A stretch of 64,000 bases of DNA from DASVVT01 sp036386415 (GCA_036386415.1 DASVVT010000094.1:50388-114387); one strand, 5' to 3'; counted from the stretch's first letter, positions 17,173-27,045 are shown. Numbers and translations are program-made. The notes: a model not told the origin generated them from the sequence alone.

Positions 17173-17739
17173 TCAAAGTTCGTCCTCATCGGTTTTCAGT
17201 GAGGAGGCGTCGCGCACTTTGCTCATCACCAGATCGTATGAGAAGCCCTGGCGCAGCAGGTGATCGAAGAGGCTCTTGGTTTCGGCGCGCGTCTCGGGGC
17301 GTCCGCGCAGGCGCATTCGTTTCTCAATAGCGCGATCTATCAACTCCCCTTCCGGTGTCTCTTCAAAGACGAGGTCGAGGGCTTCGTCTGCCGTCTCTTT
17401 CGAGACCTTTTTCATCTGTAGATCGCGCGCGAGGCGCTGGCGACCCACGGGCTTCTGACGCACGCGGTAAGAGGCGTAGCCGAAGGCGAAGCGCTCGTCG
17501 TTCAGGTAGCCGTACTCGCTGAGCTTCGCAATCACAGCCTCCACGGTCGCCTCATCCGTCCACTGCTTTTCGAGCAGACGCTCTCGCAGCTCTTCCACCG
17601 AGCGGGGCTTGGCGGCCAGGAGCTTCCCCGCACGCTGAAACGTGCGCTCTCGCGCTTTCTCAGGATTAAGGATTCGCGCCGGGCGCTCAGTCTCCTCCTG
17701 CAACTGCCTGTCTTTCGATTTCCATCTACGCTTTTTCAT
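17173..17739 (-). CDS. recX: RecX regulatory protein
   Basis: The 188-residue protein has the RecX three-helix repeats: RAGKLLAAKPRSVEELRERL, VIAKLSEYGYLNDERFAFGY and a third unit ending in LLRQGFSYDLVMSKV. RecX binds RecA filaments and limits recombinase activity. The basic N-terminus (MKKRRWKSKDRQLQEETERP) may be an extension. It lies upstream of alaS on the same strand, with about 100 bp of repeat between. recA is not in the window. Confidence 0.85.
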   Translation of the reverse strand: MKKRRWKSKDRQLQEETERPARILNPEKARERTFQRAGKLLAAKPRSVEELRERLLEKQWTDEATVEAVIAKLSEYGYLNDERFAFGYASYRVRQKPVGRQRLARDLQMKKVSKETADEALDLVFEETPEGELIDRAIEKRMRLRGRPETRAETKSLFDHLLRQGFSYDLVMSKVRDASSLKTDEDEL

Positions 17740-17799
17740 CTCTCATAAATACTCTAGCGCAACGCGAAAGAGCATGCCAGTTGCGCAATGCGTATGTGC

Positions 17800-17934
17800 C
17801 GATTGCGGATTGTGGAATGCGGAATGCGGATTAAGGGAACTCGATTGAAGATGTGCGGTTAAAGATTTGAGATTGAGAATTTGAGGGAATGCGGATTTGC
17901 AAATCCGCAATCCGCAATCCACAATCCGCAATCG
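17800..17934. repeat. Inverted repeat of ATGCGGA/GCGGATT units ending at the truB start
   Basis: The left arm is 17800-17832 (CGATTGCGGATTGTGGAATG onward). The right arm is 17899-17934, its reverse complement (ATCCGCAATCCACAATCCGC). The middle is a looser repeat of GATT-rich units. The right arm ends one base before the truB ATG. Confidence 0.85.
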
Positions 17935-17935
17935 A

Positions 17936-18895
17936 ATGGTGGACGGCGTTGTAATCATAGACAAGCCTGCGGGATGGACTTCGCATGACGTGGTGGCGCG
18001 TGTGCGGCGCGTGCTGTCTGAGCGAAAGGTCGGGCACACGGGCACGCTCGACCCTTTTGCGACGGGCGTGCTGGTGGTGCTGGTCGGGCGCGCGACCAGG
18101 CTCGCGCAGTTTGTGAGCGGAGCGGAGAAAGAGTACGAGGGGGTGATACGCTTCGGCTACGCGACCGAGACGGGAGACTCTACGGGCAAGCCAAGGCCAG
18201 TGCTCCAAGCTGGCGGGAGTGTCGAAGAATACTCTATGACGTGGGGCGACCATGAGATTGAACTTGCGCTCGGCGGCCTGCGCGGTCAAATAGAACAGGT
18301 TCCGCCGATGTATTCGGCGAAGAAGCTGAAGGGAAGAAAGCTTTACGAGCTGGCGCGGCGCGGCGAAGAGGTCGAGCGCGCGCCCGTCACCGTGCACATT
18401 CGAGAGCTTGAGGCCGTTCGGGTTGACGGCGCGCTTCTGCGGCGCAATGAAGATGCGACGTGCGACCTCTCTGTGAGAGTCGTCTGCTCTGCCGGGACCT
18501 ACATACGCGCGCTGGCGGAATCCATAGGCGAGCGCCTCGGCGTGCCCGCTCACCTGGCTGCTTTGCGTCGCACGCGCGCAGGCCATTTTAAGATCGAGGA
18601 TGCGACTCGCCTGGATGAATTAAGTGAGATGGTGGCAGAGAGCACAGAGACGGGCGTTCTTCTTCCTCCTGACGCGGCGCTCTCGGAACTGCCTTTTGTG
18701 CATCTAACGATGGAAGAGGCGCGCCGGACGTGCCACGGCATGACCCTGCATGTGGAACCGTCGGTTGGGGCGGCGTACCTCGACGGCGAGCATGTGAGGA
18801 TGCTGGATGAAAGCGGAAGGCTGCTGGCCGTCGGGGTTTATGATGCCCGCGCCGGGGGCCTTCACCCGCGCGCCGTTCTCTCCCCTGAAAAATAA
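17936..18895 (+). CDS. truB: tRNA pseudouridine synthase B
   Basis: TruB makes pseudouridine 55 in the T-loop of tRNAs. I chose ATG 17936 (319 residues, MVDGVVIIDKPAGWTSHD); the frame extends to 17897 but that part is intergenic repeat. The catalytic Asp is in KVGHTGTLDPFATGVL. RFGYATETGD, PPMYSAKKLKGRKLYELARR and the GTYIRALAE block are diagnostic. The C-terminal region holds a short PUA-like tail. No ribosome binding site is visible, because the bases before the ATG are the end of a palindromic repeat, so initiation may be leaderless or structure dependent. Confidence 0.93.
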   Translation: MVDGVVIIDKPAGWTSHDVVARVRRVLSERKVGHTGTLDPFATGVLVVLVGRATRLAQFVSGAEKEYEGVIRFGYATETGDSTGKPRPVLQAGGSVEEYSMTWGDHEIELALGGLRGQIEQVPPMYSAKKLKGRKLYELARRGEEVERAPVTVHIRELEAVRVDGALLRRNEDATCDLSVRVVCSAGTYIRALAESIGERLGVPAHLAALRRTRAGHFKIEDATRLDELSEMVAESTETGVLLPPDAALSELPFVHLTMEEARRTCHGMTLHVEPSVGAAYLDGEHVRMLDESGRLLAVGVYDARAGGLHPRAVLSPEK

Positions 18896-18898
18896 GCA

Positions 18899-18930
18899 TT
18901 GACTTGTTCCCTAATGGGCTGTGCTATACT
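18899..18930 (+). promoter_or_regulatory. Putative sigma-70 promoter for the prkA cluster
   Basis: TTGACT (18899-18904) and an extended -10, TGCTATACT (18922-18930), are present. The spacing from TTGACT is long (20 bp), so the extended -10 may carry most of the activity. It is followed by a leader hairpin (GGAAAGCG with CGCTTTCC, about 18946-18972). Confidence 0.45.
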
Positions 18931-19036
18931 TAGTAGCAGCAGCCGGTGGAAAGCGCGCGAGCGGTCGCTTTCCCCAACCGACAAGGGGGACCGCCCTACC
19001 GCTCGAATTGAGAATAAAGATCATTGATAAGCTGTC

Positions 19037-19141
19037 AGCGATCTGCAATAACAGTCTAGAGTCTGAAGTCTGGAGTCTAAAGTCTGTCCTTTGACTCCAG
19101 ACTTCAGACTCCAGACTTCTTCTTGCTGAGAGTTGATCGCT
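19037..19141. repeat. Inverted repeat of AGTCTGA/AGTCTGG units upstream of prkA
   Basis: AGTCTAGAGTCTGAAGTCTG onward (19053-19077) pairs with GACTCCAGACTTCAGACTCC onward (19093-19117). AGCGATC/GATCGCT form the outermost arms. It lies in the long leader of prkA. Confidence 0.85.
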
Positions 19142-19305
19142 AAAAGGTGGGAACAGCCTCGACGGCGCGGCGCACCTGATTCGCGCGCGTGCAGCATACG
19201 CGCATCGAGGCTACTTCCAACTGACAAGCCCGGATGAGCCCGGAGGGCTAGTCCATTGCTTGATAATAAGGGCGTGATTATCCCCACACGCTGTCCCATG
19301 CGCGC

Positions 19306-21273
19306 GTGAGCCAAAGTGAGGTACTAAACAAGGCTATGCAAGAGCAGGATGGCAATAATAGATTCAACATCAGCGAGCGGCTCGAAGGTCTGCGCCGCGA
19401 GCGTGAAGCGCTGCGGTGGGAAGGCTCCTTCCGCGATTATTTCGAGCTCGTGGCGCAGAACCCGCGAGTCGCCCAACTCTCGCACGCGCGCATCAACGAC
19501 ATGATCCACGCCGTCGGCGTCGAGAAGTTAAACGAGGGCACGCGCGACGAGGTCGCCCGCTATAACTTCTTCGCCACGGAGCTGTTCGGCATCGAAGAGC
19601 CGATTGCGCGCATCGTCGAGTATTTCAAATCGGCGGCGCAGCGCCTGGAGGTGCGCAAACGCATCCTGCTCCTGATGGGGCCGGTCGGCGGCGGCAAATC
19701 GACCATCGTGACGATGCTCAAGCGCGGCCTCGAAGAATGGACGCGCGAGGAGCAGGGCGCGGTCTTCGCCATCAAGGATTGCCCGATGCACGAAGAGCCG
19801 CTGCATCTCATCCCGCACGAGCTGCGCTCCGAGATAGAGAAGCATTACGGCATCTACATCGAAGGCGACCTATGCCCGCAGTGCCGCTACACTTTAGAGC
19901 ACACCTACAATGGCCGCCATGAGGACGTGCGCGTGCATCGCATCCTCTTCTCCGAGAAAGAGCGCGTCGGCATCGGCACGTTCGCGCCCTCAGACCCCAA
20001 GAGCCAGGACATTACAGAACTGACGGGCTCAATTGATCTCTCGACCATTGGCGAAGTGGGCGTCGAATCCGACCCGCGCGCCTATCGCTTCGACGGCGAA
20101 CTGAATATCGCCAATCGTGGGCTGATGGAGTTCGTCGAGATGCTCAAGGTTGACGAGAAGTTCCTCTATAGCCTCTTGACGCTCTCGCAGGAGCAGAACA
20201 TCAAGACCGGGCGCTTCGCCATGATCTACGCAGACGAAGTGATCCTCTCGCATACCAACGAAAACGAGTACATCTCCTTTGCGGGCAACCGCAAGTCCGA
20301 AGCCCTTCAGGATCGCATCATCCTCGTGCGCGTGCCCTACAACCTGAGGGTTTCGCAGGAGGAGCGCATCTACGACAAACTGCTCAATCAGTCCGATGTC
20401 CTGCGCAACGTACACATCGCGCCCAACACTTTGAGAGTCGCCGCGATGTTCGCCGTCATGACCCGGCTCGAAGAACCCAAGCGGCAGAACGTAGACATCG
20501 TCAAGAAGATGAAGCTTTACGACGGCGAGGATGTCGAGGGTTATAAGTCTAAGGATGTGCGCGAACTGAAAGATGAGACCGTGCGCGAGGGCATGGACGG
20601 AATCAGCCCGCGCTACATCATCAATCGTCTCTCAAGCGCCCTGGTGCGCGACGGCGTCACCTGCATCAATCCGATTGACGCCCTGCGCGCGATCAAAGAC
20701 GGCTTTGAGCAGCACACAGGGATCAGCCCGGATCAGCGCGACCGCTACCTGAATCTGATCTCTGCGGCGCGCAAAGAGTATGACGAGCTGGCGAAGATAG
20801 AAGTCCAGCGCGCCTTCGTCTACTCGTTTGAAGAGATGGCGCGCACGATGTGCAATAACTACCTGGATAACGTCGAAGCCTACTGCAACAAGGAGCGTAT
20901 CAAAGACCCGATCACAGAAGAGGAGATGGACCCGGACGAGCAGTTGATGCGCTCCATCGAAGAGCAGATCGGCATCTCTGAGAACGCCAAAAACACGTTC
21001 CGCCAGGAGATTCTGATACGCATCTCGTCCTATGCGCGCAAGGGACGTGCGTTTGAGTACAACTCGCACGAGCGTCTGAAAGAGGCGATTGAGAAGAAGA
21101 TCTTCTCCGACCTGAAAGACGTGGTCAAGATCACGACCTCCGCCAAGACGCCCGACCCCGACCAGTTGCGCCGCATCAACGAGGTGGTTGATCGCCTCGT
21201 CAAAGACGGCGGCTACTGTCCGGTTTGCGCCAACGAGCTTTTAACTTATGTCGGCACGCTGCTCTCGCGCTAG
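19306..21273 (+). CDS. prkA: PrkA family serine protein kinase (YeaG-like)
   Basis: The 655-residue protein has an AAA-type N-terminal region with a Walker A motif (GPVGGGKST, 125-133). The C-terminal PrkA kinase-like domain includes VRIDDRI-type and FVYSFEEMARTMCNNYLDNV segments. YeaG/PrkA proteins act in the general stress and sporulation networks and are encoded with YeaH and SpoVR, as here. GTG 19306 gives the full frame. ATG 19336 (MQEQDGNN) is an equally reasonable start because GTGAGGT lies upstream. The CPQC pair near residue 189 could bind metal. A terminator follows before the hydrolase gene. Confidence 0.9.
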   Translation: MSQSEVLNKAMQEQDGNNRFNISERLEGLRREREALRWEGSFRDYFELVAQNPRVAQLSHARINDMIHAVGVEKLNEGTRDEVARYNFFATELFGIEEPIARIVEYFKSAAQRLEVRKRILLLMGPVGGGKSTIVTMLKRGLEEWTREEQGAVFAIKDCPMHEEPLHLIPHELRSEIEKHYGIYIEGDLCPQCRYTLEHTYNGRHEDVRVHRILFSEKERVGIGTFAPSDPKSQDITELTGSIDLSTIGEVGVESDPRAYRFDGELNIANRGLMEFVEMLKVDEKFLYSLLTLSQEQNIKTGRFAMIYADEVILSHTNENEYISFAGNRKSEALQDRIILVRVPYNLRVSQEERIYDKLLNQSDVLRNVHIAPNTLRVAAMFAVMTRLEEPKRQNVDIVKKMKLYDGEDVEGYKSKDVRELKDETVREGMDGISPRYIINRLSSALVRDGVTCINPIDALRAIKDGFEQHTGISPDQRDRYLNLISAARKEYDELAKIEVQRAFVYSFEEMARTMCNNYLDNVEAYCNKERIKDPITEEEMDPDEQLMRSIEEQIGISENAKNTFRQEILIRISSYARKGRAFEYNSHERLKEAIEKKIFSDLKDVVKITTSAKTPDPDQLRRINEVVDRLVKDGGYCPVCANELLTYVGTLLSR

Positions 21274-21320
21274 GGCGACGGGCGGCGAGCAGGCTCTTTC
21301 GGTGAGCATGCAGCTTTTAC

Positions 21321-21366
21321 AACTCGCGCCCGCGCTTTCCCATTTGAAAGGTGCGGGCGCGAGTTT
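21321..21366 (+). terminator. Terminator or attenuator between prkA and the hydrolase
   Basis: AACTCGCGCCCGC (21321-21333) pairs exactly with GCGGGCGCGAGTT (21353-21365), followed by TT and an A/T-rich tract. The next ATG is only 13 nt later, so read-through must occur if the hydrolase shares the prkA transcript. Confidence 0.7.
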
Positions 21367-21378
21367 CATTATAGGCTT

Positions 21379-22377
21379 ATGAAGAAACGTTACTTGATCG
21401 CGGGCTCGGCTGGACTGGTGTGCGCAGCGCTGGCTGTCAAACTCCTTCGTCGTCCGGCGGACGTGGAGTGGGCGGAACATGCAGGGGAGCTGCCCCATGC
21501 CGACAGGTCGCGATTTGCTGAGGTGGATGGTGTGCGCGTCCATTATCAGGAGGCAGGGCCAGCGGATGCGCCGCCGATCATACTGATACACGGCTTCACA
21601 GCCTCCACGCTCGTCTGGAAAGATGTACTGCTGCCGCTCTCGGACGCTCGGTTTCGCGTCATCGCGCCCGATCTGTTGGGCTACGGCTATTCTGAAAAGC
21701 CGCGACGTGGAGAGTATACGATTGACGCGCAGGCGCGCATGATCCTCGGCTTAATGGATCAATTGGATATTGAGCATGCCGCGCTGGTCGGAAGCTCTTA
21801 CGGCGGAGCGGTCGCGGCCACCTGCGCGCTTGATCACCCCGAACGTGTCTCCAGGCTCGTACTCATCAGCGCCGTCACGAACGACGAACCCGTGCAGCAG
21901 CCGATGGCAAAGTTGGCCCGCGCGCGAGTGTTGGGCGATCTCATCACTCCGCTCATGATCGACTCGCGCGCGCTCTCGCGCTGGCGTCAAAAGAAGAAGA
22001 TACGCCCACCCGACAGCCCCCTCATCTACGATGAAGAGCGCCTGGAAGGGCATCATAGACCTTTGCGTGCGGCGAGCGCCCATCGCGCAGTCCTGCGCAC
22101 GCTGCGCAACTGGAGCGCCTGCCGCATCGAGCAGGAAGCGCACCGCATACATCAGCCCGCGCTTCTGATCTGGGGCGAAAATGATCTGGAGATTCCGCTC
22201 AGGCACGGGCGCCAACTTCAAGCGTTGATGCCCGATGCGCGGCTTGTCGTGTTTCGTCATTGCGGGCATCTGCCGCAGGAGGAGTACCCGCGAGAGTTCA
22301 CCGAAGTCGTGACCGATTTCCTGGAGGACTTGAAAGCGCCCGCACAGTTAGAGGAGGCGAGTGCCGTAGGAGCATAG
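21379..22377 (+). CDS. Alpha/beta hydrolase with N-terminal membrane anchor
   Basis: Of 332 residues, about the first 23 form an uncleaved signal/anchor helix (KRYLIAGSAGLVCAALAVKL). The alpha/beta-hydrolase core has the oxyanion loop LIHGFTAS, the nucleophile elbow LVGSSYGG (Ser140), an acid in WGENDLEIP and the catalytic His in HCGHLPQEE. A cap region with a basic stretch (RWRQKKKIRPPD) lies between. The substrate cannot be inferred; esterase, epoxide hydrolase or haloperoxidase-like activities are all possible. It sits between prkA and the yeaH-type gene, an unusual interloper in that cluster. Confidence 0.85.
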   Translation: MKKRYLIAGSAGLVCAALAVKLLRRPADVEWAEHAGELPHADRSRFAEVDGVRVHYQEAGPADAPPIILIHGFTASTLVWKDVLLPLSDARFRVIAPDLLGYGYSEKPRRGEYTIDAQARMILGLMDQLDIEHAALVGSSYGGAVAATCALDHPERVSRLVLISAVTNDEPVQQPMAKLARARVLGDLITPLMIDSRALSRWRQKKKIRPPDSPLIYDEERLEGHHRPLRAASAHRAVLRTLRNWSACRIEQEAHRIHQPALLIWGENDLEIPLRHGRQLQALMPDARLVVFRHCGHLPQEEYPREFTEVVTDFLEDLKAPAQLEEASAVGA

Positions 22378-22479
22378 AGAGTTAAAGGCTAACGTTCAGC
22401 TTGCAGCAATTTGGAATCGCCAACCGAGATACAAATAGCTGACGGCTGAGATAGCTGGCCGACAGCTTTTGAGGTACAG

Positions 22480-23637
<1,158 letters not shown>

Positions 23638-23639
23638 AA

Positions 23640-23767
23640 AGTAGTCAGTAGTCAGTAGTCAGTAGCCAGTAGACGCTCCGCGTTGCTGGCGCTGGAGATT
23701 CCAAGCTGACGATTCGATAGCATCAACCGCTTTTCTACTGACTACTGGCTACTGTCTACTGACTACT
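23640..23767. repeat. CAGTAGN-type palindromic repeat between yeaH and spoVR
   Basis: The arms 23644-23675 (AGTCAGTAGTCAGTAGTCAG onward) and 23732-23767 are reverse complements made of 7-bp CAGTAGN units. The middle includes GATAGCATCAACCGCTTTTC, the reverse complement of a core shared with other copies. It starts 3 nt after one stop codon and ends 5 nt before the next start. Confidence 0.92.
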
Positions 23768-23772
23768 TAATT

Positions 23773-26400
23773 ATGGAAGACCGGGAAATCAAAGACCTCG
23801 AAAAGGCTCTCGAACAGATTTGGGACGTGGCGCGCAAGTTCGGCCTCGATCCTTTTCCGACCCGCTTCGAGATCGTGCCCGCCTCCGTCATGTACGAGGT
23901 CGGATCGTACGCGCTGCCAGGCCGCTATTCTCACTGGACTTTCGGCAAGGCGTATCATCGTATGAAGACGATGTACGACTTCGGGCTCTCGAAGATTTAC
24001 GAAGTGGTCATCAACACCAACCCTGCTTACGGCTTCCTGCTCGAAACCAACAGCCCCATCCAGAACAAGCTGGTCATGGCGCATGTGCTCGGCCACGTCG
24101 ATTTCTTTAAGAACAACGCCTACTTTTCCAAGACCAATCGCCGCATGGTCGATAGCGTCTCGACCCACGCCGGGCGCATGATGGAATATGAGTTCAAGTA
24201 CGGGCGCAAGAACGTCGAGCGTCTTCTCGACGCGGTGCTCGCCATCGAAGAGCACATCGACCCGAACTTCTTCATCAGACGCGAAAACCCGCGCCTCACG
24301 CAGGATCAGCGCGGCGAGCGACGTAAGCCAAAAGAGGGGCGCTACGACGACCTCTGGAAGATCGGCGAGAAAGAGGAGCCGGAAGCGGTCGAGGACGAGC
24401 GCCCGCGCGGCGACCGTCTGCCCGAAAAAGACCTCGTCTATTACATCATGCGCAACTCGCCGCACCTTCAACCGTGGCAGCGCGACGTCATGTCTATGAT
24501 CCATGAAGAGATGGAATACTTCGTGCCGCAGATGCAGACCAAGACATTAAATGAGGGATGGGCGTGTCTGACATCGGATGCATTATTGCTCACTGAAAAT
24601 GGATTTCTCGGATTCGATCAACTTGTCGAATCGCGAAGAAAGATTCGGGTGGCTGGTGGAGGATACGGTGAACTTCACCGTATCACAGACTTTCATAAAG
24701 AAGAGCATGTGCCTACCATACGAATTCGCACCTGCCGGGGATTAACGATTGAGGGAGCTTTTGAACATCGTATCCTCAAGGCTGATGGTACATGGTCATA
24801 TCTTAAAGATTTGAAAGTAGGCGAGCGGCTTGTTCTTGAATATGGAACGAATATTTGGCCGCGTCAGTTACAGCCTCTCAACTTCGTTCCGTTGCAGCCA
24901 ACACCGACTCTAAGCGATGTTGCAGAGTTAGCTGGAACATCAGTATGGACAGTTTTACGACATTTAAGCGGGCGCAGAACTGAACACGCAATGGAAATCA
25001 AGTCCGCACTAGAAGCTACTGCCTACCGATCACTCAACGGTGGTCGTGTGCTCACCACGCGCGCCGCCTTGCAAACGGGAGACGTTCTCACAGAAGACAT
25101 TGCATGGTTCCTCGGCTACTTCATCGGTGACGGCAACCGCACTAAATCGGGCATTTGTCTAACTAGCGGCGATGAAGAAATCGCGCACAGGCTCTCGAAC
25201 ATAATCAACTCATCGTTTGGCTTGCATGCCAAGATAAAGTGGGATGCGACTAAGGTTGGGGGACGCTGGCGCGTTGTGATTCGTTCCCGCGAGTTTTTAA
25301 GGTGGCTCCAATCCGTAGACGTTAATCTTGAAGATAAAGCTCGCGGTAAGAAGATTCCGACGCCGGTCTTGCGTTCGCCTAAGAGCGTCATGTCCGCTTT
25401 CCTGCGCGGTTACTTCGACGCTGACGCTTACGCTGGGCCGGAAGGCGTTCGCCTTTCTTCTTCCAGCGAGGAATTGATTCGCACGGTTCAGATCGTTCTG
25501 CTCAACTATGGTATCTTCTCAAGACAGCGGCGACATCTTTACAATATTCTCCAACTCGAAATCAGCGGGGCTTCAGCCGCGCTCTTTCTGGATGAAATCG
25601 GCTTCAGCCTTGAGCGCAAGCAGCGTGCTTTGCGTGAGTGTATTGACGGACACCGTTGGTTCAGGAAAGAAGATTTGAGCGATGCGGTCGCTTCGATTGA
25701 ATATGGCTGCGCGGATGTTTATGACATCACGGTTGATGAAAAACACACTTACGTCGCCAATGGCTTCGTCAACCACAACTCCTTCTGGCATTCGCGTATC
25801 ATGCGTGAGCTAGACCTGACGGGCAGCGAGTACATAGAGTTTGCTGATCTGCATTCGGGAGTCGTTTCGCCGCACAAGGGGCAACTGAATCCTTACTACC
25901 TCGGCTACAAAATTTTAGAGGACATAGAGCGGCGCTGGAATAAACCTTCGACGGAAGAGCGCGAAAAGCTGGGGCGGCGCGAGGGCTCCGGGCTCGAAAA
26001 AATCTTCGAGGTGCGCGAGCTTGATAATGATGTCTCGTTCCTGCGCAATTACCTGACCGAAGAGCTGTGCGAGGAGCTTGATCTGTTCGTCTATGAGTTG
26101 ATTGAGGAAGAGGAGTGGACGATCACGGAAAAGCGCTGGGAGCGTGTGCGCGACCAGCTTGTCTCGAACATGACCAACTTTGGCTTCCCCTACATAGAGG
26201 TCGCCGACGGCGACTACAACGGCAACCGCGAGCTCTATCTCCGCCACGTTTATGAAAGCGCGGAGTTGGATCAGCGCTACGCGCGCAAGGCGCTCGAACA
26301 CGTCCACAGCCTGTGGGGACGTCCCGTTCATCTTGAGACGGTCGTGGACGACGAGAGAGTCCGTCTACACTATGACGGCGAAGATCACGACGAAGACTGA
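23773..26400 (+). CDS. spoVR: SpoVR family protein interrupted by an intein
   Basis: The 875-residue precursor consists of two SpoVR exteins (residues 1-264 and 670-875, 470 together, the normal SpoVR size) and a 405-residue intein. Extein signatures are FEIVPASVMYEVGSYALPGR, SHWTFGKAYHRMKTMYDFGL, VMAHVLGHVDFFKNNAYF and, across the junction, NEGWA joined to SFWHSRIMREL. SpoVR proteins are soluble and needed for spore cortex in Bacillus; in non-sporulators they belong to the PrkA/YeaH stress cluster, as here. Splicing is required for a functional product. The start is ATG 23773, directly after a palindromic repeat and with no clear ribosome binding site. Confidence 0.93.
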   Translation: MEDREIKDLEKALEQIWDVARKFGLDPFPTRFEIVPASVMYEVGSYALPGRYSHWTFGKAYHRMKTMYDFGLSKIYEVVINTNPAYGFLLETNSPIQNKLVMAHVLGHVDFFKNNAYFSKTNRRMVDSVSTHAGRMMEYEFKYGRKNVERLLDAVLAIEEHIDPNFFIRRENPRLTQDQRGERRKPKEGRYDDLWKIGEKEEPEAVEDERPRGDRLPEKDLVYYIMRNSPHLQPWQRDVMSMIHEEMEYFVPQMQTKTLNEGWACLTSDALLLTENGFLGFDQLVESRRKIRVAGGGYGELHRITDFHKEEHVPTIRIRTCRGLTIEGAFEHRILKADGTWSYLKDLKVGERLVLEYGTNIWPRQLQPLNFVPLQPTPTLSDVAELAGTSVWTVLRHLSGRRTEHAMEIKSALEATAYRSLNGGRVLTTRAALQTGDVLTEDIAWFLGYFIGDGNRTKSGICLTSGDEEIAHRLSNIINSSFGLHAKIKWDATKVGGRWRVVIRSREFLRWLQSVDVNLEDKARGKKIPTPVLRSPKSVMSAFLRGYFDADAYAGPEGVRLSSSSEELIRTVQIVLLNYGIFSRQRRHLYNILQLEISGASAALFLDEIGFSLERKQRALRECIDGHRWFRKEDLSDAVASIEYGCADVYDITVDEKHTYVANGFVNHNSFWHSRIMRELDLTGSEYIEFADLHSGVVSPHKGQLNPYYLGYKILEDIERRWNKPSTEEREKLGRREGSGLEKIFEVRELDNDVSFLRNYLTEELCEELDLFVYELIEEEEWTITEKRWERVRDQLVSNMTNFGFPYIEVADGDYNGNRELYLRHVYESAELDQRYARKALEHVHSLWGRPVHLETVVDDERVRLHYDGEDHDED
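24565..25779 (+). mobile_element. Intein with LAGLIDADG endonuclease inside SpoVR
   Basis: The intein is 405 codons. It begins at Cys (CLTSDALLLTENGFLGFDQL), has a block-B-like IEGAFEHRILKADG, and ends with VYDITVDEKHTYVANG...NHN, followed by Ser as the +1 residue. All splice-junction residues are present (Cys1, penultimate His, terminal Asn, +1 Ser). The homing endonuclease has two LAGLIDADG-type motifs, WFLGYFIGDG and FLRGYFDADA; the second has Ala in place of the final Gly. An HTH resembling the LacI type lies at precursor residues 377-418. The first third is visibly A/T-richer than the exteins, which fits recent transfer. Block B has Ala rather than Thr three residues before its His. Confidence 0.92.
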
Positions 26401-26480
26401 AGAGAAAACTCCTCGACCTGCCAGCATTCCCTTTCAACCAGTCCCTCCGTCTGTGAAAGCCTTAGCGTGCGCACCTGTGG

Positions 26481-26486
26481 TATACT
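26481..26486 (+). promoter_or_regulatory. Putative extended -10 promoter for the small-gene cluster
   Basis: TGGTATACT (with TATACT at 26481-26486) resembles an extended -10 element. No good -35 box is visible. It lies 125 bp before a 45-codon frame and the DnaJ-type zinc-finger gene. Confidence 0.35.
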
Positions 26487-26610
26487 TCTCTTGTCATTGA
26501 GCGCCTGTTCTTTAGAAAATCTACTCTCGACATCAGGATTTCAGGCCACCCGCCCTTCTCCTTGTGCCGTCTGTTTTTTTTTCAGACCCGACTACTACCT
26601 GGAGACCCTG

Positions 26611-26748
26611 ATGCCTGCAACCACAGCACTCCCGAATTCGACCGAAAACCAGCTTTTAGAGCCGCCACGAGGCGCGTTTACGTTGCACGGAGTATGTATC
26701 GCTGCCTGGTCAGTGCCATCCTGTTTTTTGAAGGACGGTGAAAGATGA
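26611..26748 (+). CDS. Possible 45-aa leader or small protein
   Basis: ATG 26611 has GGAGA 5-9 nt upstream. The frame ends with ATGA overlapping the start codon of the next gene, a coupling arrangement. The product (MPATTALPNSTENQLLEPPR...) resembles no family I know. It could be a leader peptide controlling the zinc-finger gene. The rest of 26401-26610 shows no other feature apart from a T-run at about 26571. Confidence 0.35.
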   Translation: MPATTALPNSTENQLLEPPRGAFTLHGVCIAAWSVPSCFLKDGER

Positions 26749-26987
26749 GCCAACAGCAGAGGAATCAAGCGCCGGAAACGTGTGCCTGGTGCGAGGGAAC
26801 AGGCAAGTGGGCTATCTCAATGGGGCACGTCATATCGTGCCTGGTCTGTGGTGGGAAGGGCAACATCCTGGTTACCCAGCCTGCCGGATATTGCCAGCAA
26901 TGCGGAGGCTCCGGCAGGCGTAGCGTCGCTAACCCGTGTCTGACTTGCGCGGGGACAGGATGGGCGCGCGTGTTGGGGCAAAGATAA
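26745..26987 (+). CDS. Small DnaJ-type cysteine-rich zinc-finger protein
   Basis: The 80-residue protein carries four CxxCxGxG motifs (CAWCEGTG, CLVCGGKG, CQQCGGSG, CLTCAGTG). This is the full complement of a DnaJ central zinc-binding domain, but J-domain and C-terminal substrate domains are absent. Two zinc ions are expected. Stand-alone domains of this kind may bind unfolded proteins or act as thiol-disulfide proteins. The start overlaps the stop of the preceding short frame by ATGA, and AAGGACGGTGAAAG is upstream. It belongs to a run of very small genes. Confidence 0.8.
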   Translation: MSQQQRNQAPETCAWCEGTGKWAISMGHVISCLVCGGKGNILVTQPAGYCQQCGGSGRRSVANPCLTCAGTGWARVLGQR

Positions 26988-27045
26988 AGGAAGTGTGAAG
27001 TCCTGCTTGCGCACCATGATCGCCGGGATGAGCATGAGGTCAGAG

